Origin: Spirometra erinaceieuropaei
Taxonomy: Eukaryota; Platyhelminthes; Cestoda; Diphyllobothriidea; Diphyllobothriidae
NCBI GenBank assembly: GCA_902702965.1
Contig: CACRXP010000142.1
Location: forward strand, 887,594 to 951,593
Direction of reading: 5' to 3'
DNA length: 64,000 nucleotides
The notes under the pieces are model-generated. The model was given only the letters and a program-made list of their open reading frames with translations, did no database searches and had not been told where the DNA came from. Each line of letters opens with the position of its first letter. The stretch's first letter is position 1. The position numbers and the translations under genes were made by a program. Below are positions 35,489-45,340 of the stretch, piece after piece.

Positions 35489-38005
35489 TCTATTGGCAAT
35501 GTATTTGAGCGCGATGCGCTCCGATCGGCCCGGCGATGGGAAATCTTCGCCCTTCGAGAGGCCTCTACGTATTCGCAGATCCGGTTTCTGCACAGGTGTC
35601 TCGACAATAATGTGTTACCGAAATGTGTTTCATACAAGCCACCGGTTAACACGGATTTGGCGAGACGAGCAGTATTTCAACATGGCAGAAAGATGATCCG
35701 AGTGCTCCTCCAAGATTGCCACGCGAGACTTCGTAAGTACCGTCAAAGGATTGACCAAGAAAAGACCAGATGCTGTGAGTTCATGAGTGAGATCGGTACG
35801 GATCTGCTTCTGTGGAGGAAAGCTGAACAAGCCCGCGAACAGAGCATGATACGCAACGCAGCACTGGAGAACAAATTTCGAAAGTTGTTCAATCCAACGT
35901 CGCCCAGAAACGACAAACGGATGCACAACCTGTCATCAAAGGAGCTGACGAAGGATCAGATGCAGGTTTTACGGCACGAAGCTTCATTTAACACGGCTGA
36001 CGCCAAACCCGTTAACATGATTGCAGCAGTGGAATCAATCCTTTGTCAGACGGAGGCAACGGAGGAGACTAAGAACCTCATCCGACACCAAGTGTCGTCT
36101 CTCCTGATGGCCCACAGACCGCGGGAAGTGCTTTCCAAGGTCGAACGTAATGCGCTTAGAGAACTCAAGGCCGACAAGGACCTGATCATCGTGCCAGCGG
36201 ACAAAGAACGCGCCACAGTTGTACCGGACAGAACAGACTACCTTCAAAAAGCCAAAGGTTTACTGGAGGACCGACAGTTCTATGTCCCATGTGCAAAGAA
36301 CCCTTTAAAGGCGCTGACACGCGAAATTAATGCTACGTTGTTGGCCTTGGAGAACTCAGGTGCAATAACATCGACGGACAGACGCATGGCAAGACCCCAG
36401 GGTACGGCTTTGGCCCGATTCTATGGCCTCCCTAAGGTGCACAAAGACGGCGCTCCTCTCCGACCCATCGTGTCGCTCAAAGGTACTCCAACGTACGGAC
36501 TGGCTAAGTGGCTGTTCCGGCGTCTCAAGTTCCTGACCGCTGAGTCAGACACCACGGTCTCTACGTCAGCACAATTCCTGGAGAAACTCAAAGGGTTAAG
36601 CATCCATCCAAATGAGGTCATGGTATCTTTTGATGTTACATCCCTTTTTACTTCTATTCTCCAGCACCTGGCGATCGAGACAATTGAGCTGCTACTTTAA
36701 AGCAAATATGATGAAACGGAGAACCGTCTTGGACACACCCAAATCCTTCAGCTCCTTCGGCTCTGTCTCAGGACGTACTTCACGTTCAACGGGACAATCT
36801 ATGAACAGGTGAAGGTCACATCAATGGGTTCGCCGATTTCGGGATTCATCGCCGCGGCGGTCCTGCAACGGTTAGAATCGCTGGTCTTCCAACACCACAG
36901 ACCGAAATTCGGGGCCCGGTATGTGGATGACACCTTCGTCGTAATCGAATGGGATCAGGTGTTGACATTCCAAGAACATCTCAACGTCGTCTTCCCGCAC
37001 ATTCAATTTACGATGGAGGAGGAAGAGAACAACCAGCTGGCCTTCCTGGATGTCCTTGTATGCCGCAAAGATTGCTGTGAACTAAAAACCAAAGTGTTCA
37101 GGAAAGCGACAAATACGATGCAAGTACTGAACTTCAACAGTAACCACTCAATCAGCCACAAACGCAGTTGTGTAAGGACGCTCTATCGGCTTGTCGACAC
37201 GCACTGCAGTGAGCCGGAAGACAAAATTGCCGAACTACAATACCTCCGACGGGTCTTCAAAGCCAATGGCTACCCGCGCAACTTCGTCGACCGGTGCATA
37301 CGCAAAAGGGACGAAAGGCCTAACCGCACGGACACCAAATCTTGGCGGGCACTTCCGTATGTAGAGAACGTTTCGGAAGCTGTCGGCCGCCTTCTCGCAC
37401 CACTTGGGGTTGGAGTGGCACACAGACCGGAGGCAACCATCAGGCGCCTGATCATGAAACCGAAAGACCCACTGCCACGGGTAGAAACGTCTGGAGTCGT
37501 TTATCGGATCTGGTGCAGTTGCGGACATAGCAACTACATCGGAGAAACCGGAAGACAGCTCCGAACGAGAATGGCCGAACACGCGGCAGCGGTGCGCAGA
37601 AATGACGCCAGCTCTCAAGTTACGGCTCATTCGACGAGATCCTGCCACACATTCAAATTCGATGAGGCCGAAATTCTCGCAAGGGGTGACAACCGCGTGA
37701 GCCGGGAGCTACTGGAATCATGGTTTACTTGCCCCCAGTCCATCAACAAGTGCAACGATCTTCCCACTCCATACTGCGTGCTAAAACTTCGCCCAGGCGG
37801 AGTAACAAGCCATGCGTGGAGCGCAGACGTGAACGCTTTTCCCAACACCGGGGTCGGTGCGCCAGATGGTCGAGCAATCATCACGCCAACATCCAACGCA
37901 CGTGATGAAATTGCAGCAATTATCGACTCGAATTTCGGCAATCAAGCAGTGATCACACCACGTGCGACGATCTCGGATGAAGGGGGGAGCCGTGAAAGTT
38001 TATAG
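35489..38005 (+). pseudogene. PLE-4 reverse transcriptase / GIY-YIG endonuclease, one stop codon
   Basis: A single frame of 839 codons including the final stop. No ATG exists at its head: the frame opens after a TAG at 35486 with the conserved N-terminal block FERDALRSARRWEIFALREA, homologous to PLE-1's MNFDRDVLLEARQWEKC, so only a few residues are lost. In order: LPKCVSYKPPVNT; ADKDLIIVPADKERATVV; RFYGLPKVHKDGAPLRPIVS; motif A FDVTSLFTSI; an in-frame TAA at 36698-36700; SMGSPISGF, where the usual GTP triplet is VTS; the catalytic YVDDTFVV (YVDD 36920-36931); HKRSCVRTLYR; linker WRALPYVENVSEAV; GIY-YIG module GVVYRIWCS..SNYIGETGRQLRTRMAEH (about 37492). The frame is the same on both sides of the TAA, so no frameshift is present. 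Confidence 0.88.
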
Positions 38006-38085
38006 GTATGCGGTAGCATGGCTACTGCATCCTATAAATACCGTAGCCGCTTGTGCAGCAACCACCCGTTTCTGCTTTTTTGTCT

Positions 38086-38148
38086 CTGATGATGGATTCG
38101 AGTAGGAATCCGAAACGTCAGGTTAATAAAGCTCTTGTCCTGGCGATC
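38086..38148 (+). other. PLE-4 3'-end hairpin with AATAAA (hammerhead-like layout)
   Basis: CTGATGA (38086-38092), T, a perfect 6-bp stem GGATTC/GAATCC (38094-38099, 38106-38111), GAAA (38112-38115), then a 7-bp stem CGTCAGG/CCTGGCG (38116-38122, 38139-38145, one G-T pair) whose loop holds AATAAA (38125-38130), then ATC. The order CTGATGA-stem-GAAA-stem-UC resembles a hammerhead ribozyme core. However, one extra base lies before stem II, one before UC, and no stem I is visible. Its function as a ribozyme is unproven; the AATAAA is a plausible polyadenylation signal. Confidence 0.5.
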
Positions 38149-38162
38149 GTGTCTCCTTCTTC

Positions 38163-38484
38163 AAGAAGACGTAATTGTCTGCCGAATGAGAAAAGGAATT
38201 AATATTTTTATGCATGTTTTCCATTAAATATAATTGATTGCTTAAGGTCATCGAAAATTGATAAGAAAAATGTATGCTCCATAAGTAGTCATTTTTTGCA
38301 GAGTGTAGCTCCTACATGCAGCCGAAAAGAAATTCGTTCGAAAGCCGGCATTCCGAGGTAACTGGATTATTATAGAAGTATGTTGCATGATGATTGGTTT
38401 TACAACCCTACTTAATTAATCTTTTCGAAACGAAAGCGCATTTCCGAATTTCGATTGGCATTTCATGAGTTAGCCCATCTAATG
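38163..38484. mobile_element. FB-1 MITE, right part
   Basis: It begins with the second copy of the 15-bp duplication (38163-38177) and runs through GCTCCATAAGTAGTCATTTT and AAAGCCGGCATTCCGAGGTA to the terminus TTAGCCCATCTAATG, then TA. It completes the MITE that started at 34769. Confidence 0.85.
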
Positions 38485-38486
38485 TA

Positions 38487-39010
38487 TGTGGCCGATTGGG
38501 GCTAGCGGTTGTTAGGGTGTATGAACAAGGCACTGATCGTGTACGTAGACCCTCGCAGTGAGCGTCTAGATCGACGCTGCGATTGATGCTGGTCGTGCCC
38601 GAATACCAAGCTTCGAGGAATTCTCGCACCTCTCTGGTGTTAGTCATTGAGATCACTTCAGGACCGTCCCAATTAAAGCGGTGGTCATACTTGGAGGCGT
38701 GCGCAAATACGAGAGACAGAGGGTCACGTCGACGGAGGGCCGAGTTTTACTCATTAATGCGAGTCCCAAGACATCGGCCTGTATGGCCAGTATAAACACA
38801 AGGGCAGTTAGCGCACGGAGTGCGGTAGATGACATTAGTTAACTATTCTTCTAGCACCTGGGCCTTAACTAGACGCAAGAATGCGTGTAGAGAAAATGCG
38901 GGCTTGTGAGCGATGGAGGTGCCATGTGTTTTATTTGTTGGGGTTTGTTCCAGATGCTCCCTGAATGTACACTAGTGAATAGAATTTCCGCAGCGCTGTA
39001 TCTCCAGGAC
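38487..39010 (-). pseudogene. PLE-3 lineage remnant: GIY-YIG region
   Basis: Minus strand: NVIYRTPCANCPCVYTGHTG and GTRINE, then after shifts REVREFLEAWYSGTTSINRSVDLDAHCEGL, the GIY-YIG domain and C-terminal block of a PLE. A diverged linker (GTSIAHKP) lies upstream. The coding part stops at the FB-1 insertion at 38484. The same lineage's 3' tail in the same orientation continues on the far side (34766 down to 34360), so this copy was split by the MITE. Confidence 0.7.
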
Positions 39011-39019
39011 AGTCGGGGG

Positions 39020-39430
39020 CTTGGTGGTTGTCTCTGGACACGCAGAATTTGCTGTCTCGCCAGCTCCCCCCTTGCGACACATTGAACAAAAACCAAAACT
39101 CCCAACACCTCAACGCTGACACACTGACCTCTGACCTCATCCCGCATCAATGACCAGCCACCCACATTCCCATTGATTCGCAATTCCCCCGCTTTATCTT
39201 CACCTCAACGCAGGGAGCCCTAACGGTTCTCCCTCCCCTCCCCCCGCCCCGAAGTTTGCCATAACTCGTTGCCCACCCCTCCCACGCATCAGCTATCTGT
39301 TTTGTCGTTGTCTGTCCTGTCGCGCCAGCCTACCTCGTCTGCCGATCTCACTGTCCCCTCTATTCATTTCGTCTGCCAACGGGTCGGCGTCACCAACTTT
39401 AGATTCACGAGTGCAACTCAACTTCAGAAG
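39020..39430 (+). repeat. PLE-3 lineage 3' tail, plus orientation
   Basis: Reverse complement of 34360-34766: CTCCCCCCTTGCGACACATT, TGACCAGCCACCCACATTCC, AAGTTTGCCATAACTCGTTG, CGGGTCGGCGTCACCAACTT. It is a second, oppositely oriented tail fragment immediately outside the nested stack. Confidence 0.72.
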
Positions 39431-39900
39431 CGCTTTATCGTTACTCACATGTTGGCTTGTTTATTTCCGTCGAAGAACGGGTCAAAAGTCTTTTCTTTAT
39501 TTCGTAAACTTGTCGCCTTGCATAAGGTTCTTAATTTGAAGAAAAGATAACCGATTCGTATTCTGACTGAGATATCTGAAGTCGGAATCGCAAAATGAAG
39601 TGGTCATTCCGCGCTCCTTATCGATTGATGACCTGCGTTCATCGTCTCTCGATGGGATAGTTGTGCCCTTTTGATTGAAGACGTTGAGTTCTCGCTTCGC
39701 TTTTTGGTTGATGAACATCAGACTCGTCAATACTTGAGGTTATTGTAACAGTAGCTGATGACAACAAACCAGATGTGCCATTCTAGCCGGCCCGTTTCCT
39801 TGCAGGTAACACTTCTGAATGGATATTTTGATAGTCGTTCCCGACACTAGATGATATGGATAATCCAATTAGCCTACTCAGACGGCCTGGACTTTAACAA
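39431..39900. other. Unassigned intergenic DNA
   Basis: Nothing recognised. Confidence 0.35.
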
Positions 39901-40248
39901 ATCCGTAAGAACGATCGGTGAGCGCCCCTCCGCCATTGTATATTCCCGATCTAAAACGACAAGACGCCGAGCCCGTGACTCAGTGGTTCGAGGCGTTGAA
40001 ATTTTTAACCAACAGGTCGCGAGCTCAAGCCCCAGGTGTTCCACACCTCGGAGTCACGTATGACTGGCTGACGACGGCTAATAAGCCAGAAACGGCCATT
40101 CCAGTCTCCCTTGTCTTTGTCATTAATGCCATCCTGCCTATATCATGCGCCACCGTGTGGCTGCTGGTTGGGCTCGAGAGAAAGCCCGTAAGGCACAACG
40201 GAACGTGTAACTTCCGTAAGAATAGTCTATGAGCGTACCTTCACCATT
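39901..40248 (+). mobile_element. tRNA-derived SINE, full-length copy
   Basis: It begins CCGTAAGAACGATCGGTGAG and ends with the related TTCCGTAAGAATAGTCTATG..TTCACCATT, a direct repeat of about 33 bases at both ends. The tRNA-like head (GAGCCCGTGACTCAGTGGTT, then TTTTTAACCAACAGGTCGCG and GCTCAAGCCCCAGG) lies at about 39970-40035. The body includes AGGTGTTCCACACCTCGG and GACGACGGCTAATAAGCC. No ORF of significance. Confidence 0.83.
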
Positions 40249-41714
40249 ATCACTAAACCGTTAAAAGTTATCCATCTCTTCTGTAGACGCGAAATTCACA
40301 GTGCTGTAAAAAATACTTAAATGTGGTTTCATGTAGAAAATATTGTTTGACTGCGTCTGCATCAATATTTAGCACAGGACGTCACGTCAGAACAGTACCT
40401 CCACAAAAGAATGCTGTCTTATTTCTGAGAATTCTTTCCTCCATGCAAACTCTTTGTGGTCAAAAACGCTTGTGCAATGTGTCACCTGCATATTTTGGCT
40501 TTGAATGGAAATCCGTGCGTCTTTTAAAAGTGCATATATAAACTTGTTAAAATTAGCTGCGGCAACTGCGATTCTGTACCTAATGAGGATGTGTTTTGTG
40601 GTTTCGTCGCTTTTGTGAAAAGCGCACTCAAAAGACACACTAGCTAAAATTCCCCTGGCGTATTTTATTGATTTAATGATGGTTTGCACCGTAATCACGC
40701 TCTTTGTTCAAGTCCTTTTACTACGAGGGTTTGTTCTCTTCAGGGAAGACAGTTCGACTTGGAAAAAAAGCCCTTCATGTTAGCCTGGTAGTTTATGCCA
40801 ATAGGTGGAACGCACATCGTCATTATCTTCAGCCAAGTTATTTCGTGCTATTCGAAAGTGATGATTTATTGGCAGACGGATGAAAGGACATAAAAATCCC
40901 CTTTCTGAAAAACAAACGACATGCAGTCTCAAAAACTCAAAAAACAGCAAGATAAAGCTTTATATATCCATAAATCAACGGGCCTTTTGAAAATGAAGTA
41001 TTTACTTCCATCGGGTAAAAATATATGCAAACCTTAAAGAGAGCCTTAAAAAATGAAATTTTGTGACCATATTTTGATTTTCATAGTGATTGTAGAAGCA
41101 CTAACAATCAGCAGAATATACAGTACGTAAATATCAATTTTCTTTTGACTATAGCTTACGCGGGCAACCGAAATTTCTCTTTTCCAAAGTACACCATGTT
41201 ACGTATAGGATTTAATTTTACACCAAGTTTCTTGAAAAACGAATCTTGTGCCGTCCAAGGACCCGTCGCCATATTTAGATCGCCAATTTAATCAAGGTAC
41301 ATCGGACATTTGTCCAGTGAGTTCTTGTCCATAGTTATAAATTTTCAAATTCGTTTCTGTTCAAGATTAAAAGAAGGACTTAATCTCGGGTTAAACACTC
41401 TGTGCTAAAAATGAAAAAATGGCGATGATACTGTGGGCCATAAAGTGAGATTATGTAGCTGATTTGGGCGTGCTTTTTGACGTCCGTCTTATGTCTTCAG
41501 CCTGCTGTCTTGATCAATCGCCGTCATTCAAATGTAGACTGTGAGGAACAGAGCATCTCAAAATCCAACTCGAAATTATACGCCCGTATATGAAAGTTAC
41601 TCTTGAACGCTCGGTATCAGAAATTCGTTACTGAGGAGGTGAGTTTGTTCATTTGTCCAGTAGACATTGAATGCTCGTCGTAAGTCATTGTGCCAGTACA
41701 GCCGATGCGCTAAA
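40249..41714. other. Unassigned intergenic DNA
   Basis: AT-rich, with frames up to 103 codons but no recognisable domain. Confidence 0.35.
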
Positions 41715-41895
41715 TTATGAACTGTTAACTGAAATTCCGAAAGACGTTTTCGAATAGAACAGACTACTTAAATTTGGTTGTGATATTAATGACCATGCAG
41801 CATACTCCCAAGATATTTCATTTATTCTGGGGTGCCGGCTTTTAAAGGAACTTCTTCCGGCCACCTTCAAAAACTACACTCCGCAAAAAACACCA
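41715..41895. repeat. FB-1 MITE left-arm fragment
   Basis: TTAACTGAAATTCCGAAAGACG, GTGCCGGCTTTTAAAGGAAC and CAAAAACTACACTCCGCAAA follow the FB-1 left arm. The rest is absent. Confidence 0.5.
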
Positions 41896-43574
41896 GTATC
41901 TTTCTCCACTGCCTTTCTATTACTTTCCCATTATCAACTTTTCCAATTATAATATATGCGTATTCGGATAGAGAGCTGAGATGGTTCTGACCTAAGTTAT
42001 TGCGTATTTAATGATTCAACTCTACGTGATTTTTTTGCTATTTTACAGCTGATCGTTTTGATATTTTTTTAAAATTTTGCCCTGCAGATTTAACCTGGAA
42101 CGTCAACAAGAGTCTTAGCTCTTTTGGACTCTTTGGAAGCTGGGTCAGCCACGTTGTGAAATCCAAAATGTCTCGAAACATTATGGCCTGATTAGACTAA
42201 ATCTGCTCTGCAACGCGGTTGGTTAGTTTCCTTCACAGTTAGGCGAAAAATACTTGCCAATATTCCACCAGCACCTGGTCAAACCGAATGACTCGCAGAC
42301 CGCCTATAAGACAGATGCTTTTGGATTAAGACGTCCCATAAAAGAACTGCAACAACGACCCCGTTAATTCCGTCTAAAAACAATTGCTCCCCGTTTCATA
42401 AACTTCGGAAATAAAATACACATGTAATTTCGTTAATGTGTGGCGATTCCAGTTTAAATGATTTCACTCAAGAGGATACAGGTCGTCAGTATTTCGACCC
42501 CGCCTTACAAAATTTTGCTACTTAAAAGTATGTTTGATGATTTCACTCAGATTCACGAGTTTCGACGTCGACCGTGTATGAATCTTAGTCGTTCAGTCTC
42601 TAGGTAACCACAATTACGCGCTGACTTTTTTTAAGAACGCATAATTACAGAATAGTTTGTACGTAGTAGTTTTGAAATTTGACAGTCCGTAGAGCAGAAA
42701 TAGGGAGACGTATTGTGTGGACACGTTAGAATTTTTATGTAACTTTTCATGTACTTGGGTAATTTGCTTTTCACTGTAAAAACTGAGAGGTCGCTCTGAC
42801 GTCCATTCTCCTGCTTAGTGCAGGACTGTTCTAAATGGCGGTGACGTCGAATATACATTTTACAAATCATAGAAAATCAACGCGTCAACGTAATGCTTAT
42901 TTTGCCTTACAATCTTCGCCAAAAATCGGTAGTATAATGCGCACTTTCTGGAAAGTCGCCATTTATAAGCGACAGAAAAGACTCGGGCTAAATGGAAACG
43001 CATTTATTAACTCTGCTGTCAGGGAATGGCAATCATTCGAGAGAGTGGGAGAAATTCACCTTCTTTTAAAACTATAAATTCGAAATTTCAAACAAAAAAT
43101 AGGCTCCATTCACTATGGACAGAATATAAGCCAACAAATTACTCAAGAATCAAAAACGTTTATGCAGAACGAAACGACTACTATGGGGACAATTCGAGTC
43201 TTAGCCTCTTTCTGTCTCTTCATACGTAAAATTGCCTACCAGGAATGGTAATACAGAATGTTGATTCGCCGATGTACGCAAGAGATCAGTCGAAAACCAC
43301 GGCGCTTCGGGTAAAAAGACATTGCAGAGAGATGATCAGGATGGCCAACTTTATCCTGAATTCGACTAGCAAATAGCTTGACCGGTTTGAAATGTCGTTG
43401 CAGGATAATGTCGACTAAAAATACATAAGAAACACCGGCAGCAAAAGGAGAGCACTCGGAGGACTCATCTTACAATTAGCAGATCTTTTTCGAGCAAAGC
43501 GGGAAAAATTATAAGAGGACAATAAAGAATAAGCAGAAGAAGAATACAGACATCTATGAACCGCAAGATTAGGG
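41896..43574. other. Unassigned intergenic DNA
   Basis: No gene or repeat recognised. Confidence 0.35.
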
Positions 43575-43576
43575 AT

Positions 43577-45340
43577 TCAGGTGTGTGATGGGAACATAAA
43601 CGACGAATGTGATAAAGAGGTTACAAACTTTAGTAAATAGGAACTCAATGTGGAAGGAAAGTGAAATATTTGGTGACAAAGTAACGCCAAGGAACCTGAC
43701 AGAGGATACCTCGTTGGGAAGGATGTCCAAGGATTCAGAACTAGGAGAGGGCCGCAGTCGGAAAATACATTGAACTGATTTTTATTTTTCATTAGCTGGC
43801 CATTTTCCTGCAACTATACTGTGACATGGTCGAGTCCATCATTCAGAGACTGGATATGTGTCTGATTTTTGCGAGGGTTGCCAACAAGCACATCGTCAGC
43901 ATACTTAACCAAAAGACAGCCGTTAGGGGATCTTAGATAGTCGGTGTGGAGGGAGAAAAGGTGAGAGGATAAAATGGAACCTTGAAGAACCCCACAGTCA
44001 CTGGGAAGGGCCGTAGATATCCGCTTGCCGCATTGGGCAAATTGAGTGCGGAAAGTAAATTAATCGCTAAGCCAATAGACGATCCAACTACACGCGGATA
44101 TTGTGGTAAGGAGAAGAGGACGCGGGAAGTGTTGAAGGCAGAGGAGTAGTCAAGATAACACATGCATACTCACGGCAACCCTTATCTAATTCTCTTAGAT
44201 CAGAGTGGACCACAAGAGCAACAGCATCTAAGGTACTACGCTTGGCCCTATATTTAAATTGCAAAGAATAGGAAAAGCTTGAAAAGGATGGCTTTATAAC
44301 ATCCAGGGCTACTCTTTCAACAAGCTTTATTAGTGCGGAAGAGCAGGCAATTGGACGAAAAGATTTCGGACCAAAATTAGCGAATTTTAGGGATAGGAGT
44401 GATTCTCACCGTACGCCAAGCGTCAGGAATCTCTAACTCCAGGAATGACATGCTATTAAGATGCGTTAAGATAGGACTATCTGAGAACAACAAGATTTAA
44501 GGATAGAAGGTGAGATATCATCGGGTCCGGCAGCTGTTGACCCACGAACCTGTTTAAGATGTTTCTTTACTGTTGCCATAGACACGGGTTGTAAGTCACA
44601 TGGTGACGGTGGAAGGTCACTTGAAGGAAGATGGGAGTCATTGTGATTAAAGATAAAATTGTCGGTAATGCTATTCTGCCTATATATCATGCGCCGCTGT
44701 TCGGCTGCTGGTTGGGCTCGAGAGAGAGCCCTTAAGTCACCACGGAACGAGTGAGTTCCGTATGAACGATCACTGAGCGCCCCCTACCATTGATAAAATT
44801 TTTCTTTAAAGAGTCTAGATCAGCATCCACGTGTACCGGTGAGCTGCGATAACCTTTGGGACGCTTAAGATTCTTCCAAATTTCTGCAGATGGAGGAGAA
44901 AAAGTATAGGAGGAAGATGAGATAGAAGGCTGACCAACAAATAAGTCATTTAGTCTGAAAATCTCTTTTTTATTAAGATGATAGCGTCTTTAAGGTTGTC
45001 ACGTAAGCCTTGTTTGTAGGAGAGTTCCTTCTTCATCTTTAGAATTTCATATAGGGAGAAGAAATGTTATCTGGGCATAGCAAACTAGTATCAAAAAACA
45101 GCAGTCATCAAAACTTTTATCTAAAAAGACTGTTAGGTGGCTAGAGCATGATTTAACATTCGGTTGTTTAAGGAAAGCGGGGATAGTATAAGATATGCAA
45201 GCCTGAAGCAGGCGAATGTTTTGCGTGGACGTGTTGCAGACCTTTCTCTCAGGTTTAGTCAGTAGTGCACCTTTAGAGGTGAAATAAACTTTTGGAAGAT
45301 GCAATATCGTAGAATTATATGAATCCGACATTTCAACACA
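43577..45340 (-). pseudogene. LINE reverse transcriptase (second family), interrupted by a SINE
   Basis: The minus strand across frames gives, in order: a linker IWKNLKRPKGYRSSPVHVDADLDSLKKNFI (here 44790-44890); VKKHLKQVRGSTAAGPDDISPSILKSC (near 44520-44570), the typical N-terminal RT block; AWRTVRITPIPKI; FKYRAKRSTLDAVALVVHSD; YLDYSSAFNTS (RT motif A, near 44150); GVLQGSILSP; VKYADDVLVGNP (motif C, YADD at 43892-43903 intact); and VRFLGVTLSPNISLSFHI. At least four frame changes disable it. The stretch above about 45060 (frame 45047-45331) is assigned with less certainty as upstream linker or endonuclease. It differs from the finger-tailed LINE at 15405. The RT order suits a CR1/Jockey-type LINE, which I infer rather than show. 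Confidence 0.75.
44652..44800 (+). mobile_element. 5'-truncated SINE inside the LINE, with 9-bp target duplication
   Basis: The insert 44661-44791 is the 3' part of the tRNA-derived SINE (GGTAATGCTATTCTGCCTAT through GAACGATCACTGAGCGCCCCCTACCATT). It is flanked by GATAAAATT at 44652-44660 and 44792-44800. Removing the insert and one copy rejoins the LINE frame (KKNFI to FNHNDSHLP) without a shift. The 5' truncation and duplication indicate LINE-type retroposition. Confidence 0.92.

Larger units (their letters stand above)
35454..38162 (+). mobile_element. Penelope-like element PLE-4, nearly intact
   Basis: A 2709-bp insertion bounded by an exact 15-bp duplication and inserted in an FB-1 MITE whose halves join perfectly when it is removed. 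It carries one long coding frame (RT plus GIY-YIG) and a 3' end with a conserved hairpin and AATAAA. The first 35 bases before the open frame hold no pseudo-LTR, so the 5' end is probably slightly truncated. It is closest to PLE-2 and distinct from PLE-1. Confidence 0.93.
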
